The notes beneath the pieces were generated by a model. It searched no databases. It was given only the letters and a program-made list of their open reading frames with translations, and had not been told where the DNA came from. DNA of 64,000 bases, from assembly GCA_020466095.1 (NCBI GenBank), contig CM035807.1, positions 53,472,752 through 53,536,751 of the forward strand. Reading direction: 5' to 3'. Of the stretch, positions 53,513-64,000 are shown in pieces (position 1 is the first letter of the stretch; the number at the start of each line of letters is the position of its first letter). The translations under genes were made by a program, and so were the position numbers. The DNA comes from Chlorops oryzae (taxonomy: Eukaryota; Arthropoda; Insecta; Diptera; Chloropidae).

Positions 53513-54381
53513 AGAAGCTTGAGAAGAGCTCTGTTCTGCTTAGTGATACTAAGATATACTTATCTTTGACTCACACATATCCGTTTGACCTGATAAAAAC
53601 ATTTGGTTATCTAATTATTTGACCACAATTTCCAACCACAGTCGTTTAAAAACTAAAAGGAACCCGTTCGGTCGAGCGTGGGAAACTATTATAAAAGATC
53701 TCTCACAATGATAGCGATGTGCTATTGCCTTAAATTTCTAAACTTCACTTTATTACATTCTCCTGCATTGTATTTGAAATGCATCAAAAGATCCCAGATC
53801 TCTCGCAATGATAGCGGTGTGCTATTGCCTAAAATTTCTTAACGTCACTTAATCAGATTCTCCTGCATTGTATTTGAAATGCATCAAAAGATATCTATTG
53901 TAGAACAAGGGATCCTATTCATCTTATATCACCTGTTCTCTTATCACCTGTTCTCCTATCGATCTTGACAACTAGTTTTTTCAACCTCCTCACACACACA
54001 CATTTTGATTTCTTGTCACACATTTTTTCCTGCTCAACATTTTCTTCTCATCTTCTTGCACCACTGTTTTTGAACCACTTTTTGCTCCACTTTTTCTTAC
54101 GACACTTTTTGCTTCACTTTTTGTTGTGCCACTTTTTTTGAACCACTTTTTGCTCCACCACTTTTTCTTGCGCCACTTTTTCCTCCACTTTTCTTGCTCC
54201 ACTTTTTCCTCCATTTCTCCTTGAGCTATTTCCTCCACTTTTTCTTCTGACACTTTTTGCTCCACCTTTTCTTCCACCACTTGTTGCTCCACCTTTTCTT
54301 GCGCCACTTTTTGCTCCACCTTTTCTTGCTCCACTTTTTGCACACTTTTTGCTCCATTTTCCCTTGAGCTAGAAACCCCCT
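53513..54381 (-). repeat. Polinton right terminal inverted repeat (~0.87 kb)
   Basis: Inverse of 19,265-20,470: unique part (53,513-53,700), two 100-bp units (53,700-53,900), minisatellite (54,050-54,355), then the end CTAGAAACCCCCT at 54,381. Confidence 0.9.
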
Positions 54382-54990
54382 ATCACACCTACTCGAGTGA
54401 CCTAATCTGATACCTGCTCGGTATCGGTACTCAAGTTTCCCTGTTGCTCTGTGCCATATACAAAAACTTAAATATGCCTTAAATTATTTTTGCTTTGGGA
54501 ATTGTGCAAATTTGAGCTCGTGCGAGCATTGTTGTTGTTGTGTCTTTGATTTTGGAAATTGTTGTTGTTTTATTGTGCACTTTTCTGATATGCGAGACGA
54601 CCGCGCGTGCCTTGTCGGTTTGTGTTGCTGTTGTTTTTGTTGAAGCAATTGTTTAAGCGGTTGTGCTAATTGTTTTTGTTGTTTCCTCGGCGATCGTACT
54701 GCTGCTGTCTGCTGTGCGTTTGGTTGTTTTGACGATTTGAGGTTTGCGAATCATGTTGTCTCTATGTGTTGTTATCGTTTCTTCCATTACAATTGTGCCT
54801 CTGTTGACTACCTCTATGCTGGTTTCAAACGTTGCGCTGTCTGTACATCATGAAACGAGATTCTTCCGTATGATCTGATTCTTGCGCTATTTGAAGAGCC
54901 TCATTAAAAGTGGTGACTCTACTTGCTGAAATTTTTTGTGTTATGCTAGCATTTTTTATGCCTCACTTTAGCACATTAAGGGCTATAACA
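54382..54990 (-). pseudogene. Gypsy copy B: gag C-terminal region
   Basis: Right flank of the Polinton. The - strand has PAEKAALIKSNDVIALNVLK and a FNEALQIAQESDHTEES-like stretch, an Asn/Gln-rich tail, then a GTEQQGNLSTDTEQV-like end that stops at the Polinton terminus. It matches copy A (11,950-12,510) and continues into the protease at 19,264 on the far side. Confidence 0.8.
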
Positions 54991-55560
54991 TCATTTGATT
55001 TGATTAGTGCTGCCTTTTCTGCAGGTATTTGCAGTGTTGAAGTTTTTATTTAATTAAATATATGATATATATTTGAGCATCTTTTAATTTTTATGAAAAT
55101 TCTGGTACGGCTTTATTGTAGTGTATCACGTTTAACTTAAATTCTGTTGGTTGGTTGGTTGTTCTTCAGTTGTATATGACATAGAGCAATTACAGTATAT
55201 TGGGAAAAATAAATATAATATATATATTTTTTTGGTTTTAAATATTTCAATATTTTTTTTTAAAACTTAAATGAAAATTGATGTACATGATTATCATCTC
55301 AAATTTGCTGAGCGCATTAAAAAAAAATTATATTTTGTTTTGTGAAATTGTTTATAGCTTTAAAATTTGATTGGAGATAAACAAGATAAAATTTTAATTT
55401 ATGGCAGAGCTACTATAGCATACGTAAATTTTTTTTTTTTTTGTTGTCAAAGGAAAGGATCATCCAAATTTGGTTGGCACGATCGCCATGTTGTATATAC
55501 TTCACGTAGAAGGATTTTTTTTGATTTTATAGGATTAATTTCTGTACAATTCACCCTCGT
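54991..55560. other. AT-rich spacer; no gene seen
   Basis: Only AT-rich DNA with T-runs. The frame at 55,367-55,573 has no family features. Confidence 0.4.
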
Positions 55561-56183
55561 CGAGGGAGGTTAAGAGCAGAAAAGTGGAACGTATCTTGAT
55601 CTCGCCGGATGGTGTTGAAACGTCGATTTCTTCTCCGGCTTAGGGGTTGACGGGAGCACGAGGATAGCGAGGTTGCTGGAACGGGCGTTTACGCGTCGCG
55701 TATTCACGTTAATAGGTTATTGAGAAAGAAAAAAAAAAGATTCCGGCTTCTTGCCGTTAAATGGAAAAAAAAATACGATACACTTTGAAACTTATATATA
55801 TATATATATATAATACACCACTTCACTAGGGCTTCGTGCCCAACTTAGTTTCTAATAAAAAAATTTTTCCACCATTCGAGTGGGAGTATATTCAATTTTG
55901 AAAAATTTATTGTTTTTCGTGAAAATTCGGTTGGTTTTTTATATTTTTTTTGTTCGAGTTTTTTGTTTCAGGAGCCGGTTTTCACACGCCTGTCACGAAC
56001 CGTTGCTGCTTTTCTAGTTAGTAGTCCTCGCTGTCGCTAAAATCGCGGAAGAGCCGAGTTCGTTCTTTCTGTCTGTGAAGTAATGAGTAATTAATTGTCG
56101 CCGTGCATTAGTCGGCATTTACGCGGCGCGACAGCAACTTTGAACATACTGCCCGCCTTGCGCTACGCAACAATTTTTCCTGC

Positions 56184-56969
56184 TTACCTCTCGCGGCTGA
56201 GCAGAAACTCCCGAACTTCGCTGATCACCTCCCTTATAACAGCCTGCTCTGCCTCGGGGGGTTCATATCGGTCTCGGCTCGCCGGTGACGATAAGGCGGT
56301 GGATCCCCGGGAGGATGGCGCGAAGCAAACCCGGCAACTCCGACGGGACATGCTGAGCGGACGGTGGCGATCTCGTGGCGGCGGCGGGCTGTTTCTGCCG
56401 GTGGCCCGTGAAGCCCCTGCTGGGATGACCGATCGCGTCGGCGGCTGGGCTGGGCGTCGGGTTCGCTGGGGACAGGATGCACGGCGACGTGGTCGGGACT
56501 GGTGGCGGCGGGCCGATGGGCTGCGCTGGAGTGGCGGAGAGCGCCGATGTCGAGGCGAGGGATCGCGTTGAGATGGCCGTCCCTGACGCCCGCTGGGCCG
56601 TCTTCGGCGTGCGGGCAGTGGAAGGAGCTCCGGCGGCTCCGTTGGGGGGTGCCACGGACCGGCACTCAGCGCTCGGGGACGATATTGCGGTTGATGGAGC
56701 AGCGGGTGGTGGTCCTCTCCGCAATGCTTGCACCGTCGCGGCCACCAACAATCCTTCCGAAGGTGCGTCGGCGCCATACAGGACAAGCAGCACTTATGGA
56801 CCTGCACCGTCCGCAAGCGCAGCTCGGCCGGTAAACCTTGAAAGCGGCCGCAGTCCTCAAGATGCTGCCGGCGGGCGCCGACCGGGCATATCGGGCAGAT
56901 CGGAAGCTGATTCATGTTGTCCGGCTGAAAGGTACAGAAGGTGTAAATGAAAAGATAGATTTTGGGCAT
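56184..56969 (-). CDS. BEL-2 3' ORF: GC-rich zinc-knuckle protein
   Basis: 261 codons, intact. The likely start is the Met at 56,915 (MNQLPICPICPVGARRQHLE). Residues ~25-92 form a gag-like Cys/His array: CPICPVGARRQHLEDC, KCCLSCMAPTHLRKDC, CKHCGEDHHPLLH, the same pattern as BEL/Pao nucleocapsids. An Arg/Pro/Ser-rich region follows, then an acidic end (EQAVIREVISEVREFLLS). It sits where an envelope would be. A splice-acceptor-like CTTCTGTACCTTTCAG ends at 56,935, just before the start, so spliced expression is possible. Very GC-rich. No leader or membrane segment. Confidence 0.65.
   Translation of the reverse strand: MPKIYLFIYTFCTFQPDNMNQLPICPICPVGARRQHLEDCGRFQGLPAELRLRTVQVHKCCLSCMAPTHLRKDCWWPRRCKHCGEDHHPLLHQPQYRPRALSAGPWHPPTEPPELLPLPARRRRPSGRQGRPSQRDPSPRHRRSPPLQRSPSARRHQSRPRRRASCPQRTRRPAQPPTRSVIPAGASRATGRNSPPPPRDRHRPLSMSRRSCRVCFAPSSRGSTALSSPASRDRYEPPEAEQAVIREVISEVREFLLSRER
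56935..56953 (-). promoter_or_regulatory. Candidate 3' splice site before the BEL-2 3' ORF
   Basis: The - strand reads a pyrimidine-rich tract ending CCTTTCAG about 20 bases before the ATG at 56,915. Retroviral 3' genes are commonly expressed through such sites. Prediction only. Confidence 0.4.
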
Positions 56970-57014
56970 GGAAGAAGGGGGGAGGGGGAGGTGTTGCGAA
57001 TGGGGAGGAGCGAG

Positions 57015-60000
57015 TCATAATTCTTCAGGTAATTCGACTGGCAACAGACAAAGTTTGGTAACTGGCCGTGTCATGGTGCCAAATTGTGTTTTCACGTCAA
57101 CAATGCGTACGAGACCATCGTCTCCGGGATGGATTTCGACAATTCTTCCCTTTCGCCACTCGAATGGAGGTAACTGATTATCCATTATGACAACGAAATC
57201 CCCGATTTTGAGATTGGGTTGTGGTATTTTCCACTTATCTCGTTTATGCAGGTTAAGGAGATATTCCATTTTCCATCGTTGTGTGAAGCGGTGATATAGA
57301 ATCTTCGCCCGTTCCCATCGTGTGGTGAGTGGCAATTCGGCTTGCGATTCCTCGGGCCATGCTGTCAGCGGGGCTCCTCGCAGAAAATGCCCCGGTGTCA
57401 ATGCTAACAAATCGTCCGGATCTTCTGACATCGGGGTGAGCGGACGTGAGTTGAGGACTCCCTCGATGCGCGCCAATAGCGTGGTGAACTCTTCAAACGA
57501 GAATTTATGGGGGCCGGCTACCTTCACAAAATGCGTTTTAAAGCTCTTAACGGCGGCCTCCCACAATCCACCCATGTGAGGTGCGTGAGGGGGAATCAAA
57601 TGCCACTCGAAGCCTTGGATGGAGTATTTTTGCTGAAGATCATCCGCGGCTGTGGAGAGAAATTGTGTGAACTCAGCATCCAAATTATTTTTCGCACCGA
57701 TGAAATTGCGACCGTTGTCCGAGAAAATTCGTCTGGGTAATCCACGTCGTCCGACAAAGCGGTCGAAAGCGGCTCGAAAAGCCGCGGTTGAGATTTCTGA
57801 ACAAAGTTCCAAGTGAATAGCTTTGGTGGCGAAGCACACAAAAACGCAGACGTATCCCTAAAGGAATGGAGCTGTACGGACGGCGGAGCTTTTAATGTCG
57901 AACGGACCAGCGAAGTCCACTCCAGTGTGTGTAAATGGAAGCGATAAACTGGCTCTTTCTGCTGGCAATGCGGCCATCATCTGGGTTCTCAAGCGTTGCT
58001 TGTGGATCGCGCATGTGTGACAGCGGCTGATGCAGCTCTTAATCTTCCGTTTCAGACGCGGGACGTAAAACTGGTGGCGTACCATGCGATACATGAGTTG
58101 AGCACCTCCATGCAGCAGCATTTTATGCATGAAGTCCAGATACAAACGACAGAATCGTGACGCGGCCGGCAAATTGATGGGATATTTTTCATCTGTAGTC
58201 AGATCGGCGTTGATCAGGCGACCGTTCACTCGCAAGAGTCCATCGTCATCCAGCATGGGGTTCAGCGTCAATAATTCGCTCTTCTTTCCGATCGGTTTAC
58301 CTTCACTTAGCTCCAGATATTCGAGTGGATAGTGCATCGTTTGCGACATTAAGATGAGCCGGTTGCGTGCGATATGTATTTCGTCTTGTGAGAGGATGAG
58401 TGTCGTTGGACTTGGCGCCAGCTCTTTGCGGGCTTGCTTGCAGAATCGCAACATGTACGCGGTGACTCGTAACGCTCTATCGTATGAGGAAAATTGCGCT
58501 AGCAGCTCATCATTCTCGACGGTGATCGTAAACACAGTCGTTTTGCGTTCTTCGATGATTGGGGCCGTTGGTGCTTCACTTTGCGGCCTTTCATCTGCCA
58601 CTCTCGATAGCCATGGTGGTCCCTTCCACCAAAGCAGATTCCCGTGTAAGTCCTGAGCCAAGGCTCCTCGTGTCCCCAAGTCGGCCGGATTATCCTTTGA
58701 TCGTACGTGGCGCCATGGTGAATTGCCTACATTGGTCAAAATTTGCGAGATTCGGTTGGCTACGTACGTTTTCCACGCGTTGGCCGGCCGTTTCAGCCAT
58801 GCGATCACGATGGAACTGTCCGTCCATAGAAAGGTTTCATGTTGATGGATGCGCAGTTGACCAGTGATATTTTTTATCAATTTAGAAAGTAGCACGGCGG
58901 CGCACAATTCGAGCCGGGGTAGACTGACTGTTTGAAGCGGAGCCACCTTCGACTTGGAAGTAAGCAAGTGAACATAGATGTAGCCGCGATGTTCCACTCG
59001 CACGTAGATGGCAGCACAGTATGCTCGTTCGGACGCGTCACAAAATCCGTGGAGTTGGACCTCCGATTCTGGTTCATATTGCAGCCATCGCGGGATCTGA
59101 ATCTGCTCAATAAATGGCAGATCCGACACAAATGCATGCCAACGTTCTAGCGCTTCATTGGTGACTCGTTCATCCCACGCGGTGCCCTCCAACCACAATT
59201 GCTGCATCAGGACCTTAGCTCGAATGATGATCGGAGTGAGCCATCCTGCCGGATCAAAAAGTTTCGCGATATCGGATAGAATTTGCCTCTTGGTGGTGGA
59301 GGCGGTGGCGGATTGAGCACTTAGCTTGTAAGAAAAGCAATCAGTTATTGCGTTCCAGCGGATGCCTAACATTTTTGCGTCGCTTGCCGATTTAAATTTC
59401 AGGAACTCTGCGTCCAAGAGATGTGAAGGCTCGGCATCTTCCAGCAATTTCGAATGATTGGCTGTCAGTTTCCGCAGCGGAAATCCTGCGGAACTGAGCG
59501 TGCGGATAAGTTGCGATTTTGCCCGGCAGGCGTCTTCCAGTGAGTGTCCTCCAGCCAATACGTCGTCGACGTAGGTTTCTTGCCGTTGTATCGCGGCAGC
59601 TCGCGGGGCCTCCTGTTCAGCGTCACTGGCTAGCTGATGGAGCGTCCGTATTGCTAAAAAAGGCGCACAATTCACGCCGAAAGTTACCGTTTTCAACTCG
59701 TAGTCGCGAACGGGAGCATCGACAGTTTCTCGAAAGACGATGCGCTGGAACGGTCGATCGTCGTCGTGGACCATGATCTGACGGTACATCTTCTCAATAT
59801 CGCCATTGAAAACGAATCGATAGGTGCGCCAATTCAACAATAAGATGACCAAATCCGTTTGCAGCCCCGGTCCGGTATGGAGGACGTCATTGAAGGATAA
59901 CGTGGATGTTGTTCTCTGCGACGCGTTGAAAACGACCCGCACCTTGGTTGTCGTGCTCTCAGGCTTCAGCACTGCATGATGGGGAAGGTAGAATGAGAAG

Positions 60001-60731
60001 AAATTATTATCCTTAGAAATTTCGGAGGCGGAGCATCTCTCCATGTGTCCGCACTTGAGATACTCGAGCAACACGGCGTTGTATGTGTCACGCATGAGTG
60101 GCTGCCGTGCGAGCCGTTGCTCTAAATTCCGGTATTGGTTAAGCGCTCCAAATCGAGAGGCACCTAGACGTACAGTGGATTTGGAAAATTCGCTTTTAAA
60201 CGGCAGACGCACGACATAGCGGCCAGTTTCGTGGCGATAGGTCGTTTGAGCATATAGCTCCTCACAATAAGCATCCTCCGGCGGAGGCTGCGGATGGTTG
60301 GGAACTTCTTCCTGTTCCCAAAAGGATTTTAACAGCTCGTGGAGCCGTTCATGGTGATCTCCGGCGGAGACGGTGGTGGTGAAGGTGTGGACATTTTCAT
60401 CGGCGATGGGTCCACTTAAGTACCAGCCGAAAACTGAGTTTTGTGCAAGCAGACTTCCACTAATATTTATGCGCATGCCGGCCAATACGATCTTTGGCAA
60501 AAGGTCAGATCCAATAATCATATCGATGCGATTGGGCGACAAGAAGTTTGGATCAGCTAAATCGAGGGACTCTACATCTTTCAGATTGAGATTCGAGATT
60601 TTCGATGACGGTAGCCAATTTGTCAGTTTCGGCAGTACGATGGCATTGATGTTTTCGGTGAAGTCAGAGCGGGGCGATGCAAACGTGAATGAGCACTCTC
60701 TTTTTGCGATTTGGGTTTGCTGCCCGCCCAT
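57015..60731 (-). pseudogene. BEL-2 pol: protease end, RT, RNase H, integrase
   Basis: Two frames in the same register (60,731-57,858, 957 codons, and 57,839-57,015, 274 codons) are separated by a single TAG at 57,858. Protease end: [40 protein letters not shown] and [12 protein letters not shown]. RNase [35 protein letters not shown]. Integrase: [20 protein letters not shown] with [13 protein letters not shown], then [41 protein letters not shown]. All catalytic residues seen are intact. The first Met is artificial, because a transposon splits the protease upstream. Confidence 0.93.
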
Positions 60732-60741
60732 GCCAGATATA

Positions 60742-62139
60742 TCGTCGTCCCGGAGTTATTTCCTCGTATATCACAATCAACCTTTTGTTGGGAAATTGAA
60801 GTTTAAAGTTTAACATGGCATATAAAAAAAATGGCTCGTTGGAAATCGTTGATTCTGTTTTCCTTATATAAAATGATTTACTTTTTATTATTTCTGATCA
60901 TTAATTTAAAGTTACTTGGAAAATTATTTAAGTTATAGGGTTTTTTCATTCCAAGAATTTTTGACAATTCATCGTATACGCCACTTTTTTGGCAACCTGT
61001 GTTGGAAAGTGGATATACGAGCAAATAAATTAATAAAAATTTGATAATGTTTTTTTGTTTTATTTGTTTTGACACGAAAATCGACTTAACAAAAATTTTT
61101 TTAATGAGTTCATATAGAAAATTTGTTATTTAAGTATCCGTTTTCCATTTAAAAATAGAAAAAGGAGTCCAAATCATTATCTTATTGTTGAAAAATGACT
61201 TAACTCCGCATTTCCTGAGAAAAACGACTTGCCACTGCATTAAATAGCGAAATTTTTTTTATACATTAAAGGTAGCATTCAAAAGTCATACCTGATACCT
61301 TAAAAATGTGCCTATTTAAATGATACACATTTCTCTTCTTATTCTTTTTCCGTGACCTAAACATTTCTAAAAAAAAAATTTCTAAAAAAAAATTCGAATT
61401 CTTATTTTTGTTGGGGAAATTAAATTATTATACGTTATGTAATCAACTAAGCTACAAAATAAAGAATTGATTTGGGTATTGTTGTTGGTACAACGAAACT
61501 GTACCTTCCACGTTTGTTTTAAGGAGCTGAACTACCTGCATTAGCTTTGTTGTGCTGTTTTGCACTCATTTCCATTTGACTTTGAACAAGTCTATTAAAA
61601 GGAGCAATAAGCGTGAGGACGTATTTACAGCGCTTGATCGAGCGGCGTGATCTGTAGTGCTACAAGATGACGTTAAACATTTTAAAGAAATACAATTTGT
61701 TATATTATAATAAGCATTCCACACTATTTTCAGAATTAAAATTTTTGTAGGAGTGTTACTATGAGAATTTTTTTTTTGTTTCTTTTGTTTTTTTTTTCAC
61801 ACGAATAAATCTTTTTTATTTAAAATTAACATAAAAAAATGTTTCTTAAAAAAAATTTTTTTTGTTACGATGAGATAACACAACAACTTTTAACTGCGCA
61901 AATTTCATATATAAATCATAGTATATCCACAAAATATGGATATACGATGTTATAACGCGTAGAAACTATCATTTTAAAGGATATAAAATTATTTAGCTCA
62001 CAAATATCTCGTAAACTATATGGTATAGCAACCTGGAGACTCGACAGATGGATAGATCTTGAAAAAGTACGCGGGAAAACGTGCTTATCTCAAATTTTTT
62101 GATTTTGTGATATACGAGGAGATAACTCCGGGACGACGA
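60742..62139. mobile_element. Non-autonomous DNA transposon splitting the BEL-2 protease
   Basis: The ends TCGTCGTCCCGGAGTTAT and the inverse form ~38-bp terminal repeats, with TA on both sides (60,740-60,741; 62,140-62,141). 1.4 kb, AT-rich. The only frame (60,878-61,075, -) has no family features. Coding of BEL-2 is collinear across it: AYAMTCN on one side, [15 protein letters not shown] on the other. Confidence 0.85.
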
Positions 62140-62141
62140 TA

Positions 62142-63667
62142 TTACAAGTCATCGCGTATGCAGGCAAATCTAGTTGGAGTTTAATCCGTTCCGTTATGAA
62201 TGTTCGTTGTGAGCCTTGATCCAAGAGTGCCCGCACCAGAAATCGTTCTCCTTGATGGACAATATGGGCTAAAGCCGTCGGCAATAGCACTTGATGTTGG
62301 CTGGTGGCCACATGCGCATGTGCATGAGAGGTAGCACCACTGTTAGCTGCCACAGTGGTCATCATCTTCGTCTGTTGTGCGGAAGCCTGCACGGATTGGT
62401 TCGTCGTCGACGGGCCGGACACCTGGTTAGACTGAAAAGATGAAACCGAATTATTCTGGGCTGAGCTTGAGTTAGGAAAATGGAGAAGGGTATGGTGTAG
62501 CTTCTTGCATTTCGCACAGCGGAATGTGCTGGGGCAATGGGCCTTCAGGTGATTGGCAGCAAGGCAGTTGAGACATCTGTTATGTTTCGAGATGAATTGG
62601 ATTCGGTCGTCGACCGAGAGTCCCAGGAACGTGTCACATTGTCGCAGTCGATGATTGCCATTACATAATGCGCAAGAAACCTTATAATTTCCCTCGTTAT
62701 GGAACACGTTGGCCGACGGAGTCACTGGGCTAGAAGAGAGAACGGGGGCTTTAACTTTGGTGAAGCTGGCGAGGCGTTCAACGACTTCGAAACGGTTGCT
62801 GAGAACCGTGTTCATTTGCTCCCATGTTGGCAACTCTCGATGCGTCGAAAGTGACTGCTCCCAATGGGCGATCGTGGTAGCTGGCAGTCGGCTGGAACAG
62901 AAATGGACTAACATCGCGCCCCAGAAATCGGTAACACCTTGACTCTTCATCATCGCAATGCAATCGTTGACGGTGTTTTGGATCTTCAGAATTCCTTCAC
63001 TAGTTTCTTCCTCAATTGCTGGCAGATCAAACAGTGTTTTCAGCTGATGGTCGATTAGGATGCGCTTGTTTTCGTAGCGCGCTTTGAGAGCCCTCCACGC
63101 CGGCGTAAAATTGGTCCCAACGAGCGGGTATCCTTGCACAATGGCCCCGGCGGGGCCTGTTGTCTTATTTCGCAGATGGAACAATTTTTGTACGGGTGGA
63201 CATCGATGATTGTTCACGTACACGGCCGTGAACATGTCGCGGAACGCAGGCCATTCGTTGTATCCACCGGAAAAGTTCATGACATCACACGGGGGCACCC
63301 TTATATAGTCCTCAGATTCCGGTTGATCGATTTGGTGCGGCGCATGGGTACTGGATACTGGCAGCGTCTCGATGCTCATTAGCTTTATAATTTCTTGTAG
63401 ATGTGCCTTGGTCTGGAGGTACGTATTCCGACAGTGCGTTAGGGTGGATTGGAGCGTTGCATACGCTTCGGCATTCGCTTCGGCATTCGCTCCTTCAGCT
63501 AATCGAGCCACTTGGAAGGCATTCTTGGCAGTCCGCCAATAAGAGTCGATTTCTTCTATTTTGAAGTACAGTAGAGATTCAGTTTGATTCGCCGCATCAC
63601 CGCTGGATAAATCCTTGCACACCTGCACTAAGTCTTCGGCAGCTTCTATAAAACTGGGGGGCGACAT
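62142..63667 (-). pseudogene. BEL-2 gag and protease start
   Basis: Open from MSPPSFIEAAEDLVQVCKDL. Capsid domain (DUF1759 type): CDVMNFSGGYNEWPAFRDMF, VQKLFHLRNKTTGPA, ARYENKRILIDHQLKTLFDL. Zinc arrays: CALCNGNHRLRQC, CLNCLAANHLKAHC and CAKCKKLHHTLLH. A Ser/Gln/Ala-rich linker follows, then the protease with FLVRALLDQGSQRTFITERI: the catalytic triad D-S/T-G reads D-Q-G. The frame enters the inserted transposon at 62,141; its last ~17 codons are transposon sequence. BEL-2 coding continues at 60,731. Confidence 0.9.
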
Positions 63668-64000
63668 TATAACGGAATTGATTTAATGAAAGGGGGAGAA
63701 AATGTGGCTGGGAAATCGCCTGACCACACAGAATTGTTTATATTTATTTATTGAACAATATGCAACCGTGGCAGCGAATATTCAATATTCCTGCGTTGCA
63801 ATATAAATTTCCTAAAATCCCGTAAAAGTGTATTTTCGATGTATAGTGGCGACCAATGCCGGTTGTAGCGCCTCCAATAATTTTTATAAGGCTCGATGAA
63901 TATTGAAATATTTACAGTTTTGCTCGGCGTGAAGTAGGCGACCGCTGCTGTGTGTAGCGTATTAGCAGAAAAGGTTGGAGAAATATTTGTCGTCTTCAAC
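63668..64000 (-). other. BEL-2 5' leader or LTR edge
   Basis: No gene. It starts upstream of the gag ATG. A frame on the - strand (63,999-63,748) has no family match. An LTR end cannot be recognised with the window cut here. Confidence 0.4.

Larger units (their letters stand above)
19265..54381. mobile_element. Polinton/Maverick with four large nested insertions
   Basis: Its ends are inverted repeats beginning AGGGGGTTTCTAGCTCAAGG at 19,265 and ending with the complement at 54,381; 5'-AG...CT-3' termini are the Polinton rule. Both flanks belong to one gypsy copy (protease left, gag right), so this is a single insertion. It encodes protein-primed DNA polymerase B, integrase with chromodomain, adenovirus-like protease and capsid-type proteins. 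Subtracting BEL-1, mariner, the hAT palindrome and gypsy-3 leaves about 14.8 kb, typical of the class. I could not see the expected 6-bp target duplication. Confidence 0.88.
55561..64000 (-). mobile_element. BEL-2: BEL/Pao retroelement, partial (5' end outside the window)
   Basis: gag (63,667) to integrase (57,015) and a 3' ORF read on the - strand. The left (3') LTR should lie within about 55,560-56,160, but its ends cannot be fixed because the 5' LTR is outside the window or lies in 63,670-64,000 without visible similarity. pol is nearly intact: one nonsense codon and one DNA-transposon insertion. Base composition is clearly richer in GC than the surroundings. Confidence 0.85.

Noticed and set aside
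56095..57020. Several long frames on the + strand and in other - frames (up to 176 codons)
   Set aside because: Stop codons are rare in GC-rich DNA; only the frame 56,184-56,969 has an ordered Cys/His pattern.

Overview
The window looks like transposon-rich, probably heterochromatic DNA from an insect, most likely a higher fly. The grounds are a mariner very close to the Himar1/irritans subfamily, insect-type gypsy and BEL/Pao elements with envelope-like genes, and an arthropod-type Polinton/Maverick. I found no convincing single-copy host gene, no rRNA or tRNA gene and no CRISPR array. Almost all coding sequence is transposon-derived, and most of it is broken by stops, frameshifts or insertions.

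Layout. 1-6.7 kb: decayed Ty3/gypsy sequence on the + strand (protease, RT, integrase, envelope-like remnant). 6.7-10.6 kb: mostly unassigned DNA with a short tandem repeat, a LINE 3' end and a MITE in the LINE tail. 10.9-12.5 kb: a decayed gypsy copy (A) on the - strand. 12.75-16.67 kb: a DNA element with inverted arms of about 560-575 bp. 16.68-19.26 kb: a second copy (B) of the same gypsy family, carrying a palindromic Tc1-like element. 19,265-54,381: a Polinton/Maverick inserted into copy B, whose gag resumes at 54.4-55.0 kb. 55-64 kb: a BEL/Pao element on the - strand (BEL-2) that runs off the window.

The Polinton is the centrepiece. It spans 35.1 kb but contains four large later insertions: a BEL/Pao element with envelope (BEL-1, 21,898-30,355, 5-bp target duplication), a mariner (32,412-33,702), a hAT-like palindrome (35,886-36,990) and a long-LTR gypsy (gypsy-3, 42,760-52,226). 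Without them it is about 14.8 kb, a normal size for the class. Its genes include protein-primed DNA polymerase B (split by gypsy-3), retroviral-type integrase with chromodomain, adenovirus-like cysteine protease, two probable capsid-type proteins and several conserved small ORFs. Neighbouring genes overlap as ATGA and TAATG, a compact virus-like arrangement.

The insertion order can be read directly: gypsy B first, then the Polinton into gypsy B, then BEL-1, mariner, the hAT palindrome and gypsy-3 into the Polinton, then a probable solo LTR into gypsy-3. Mixed strands and nested fragments make the region a candidate piRNA cluster. That is an inference which needs small-RNA data.
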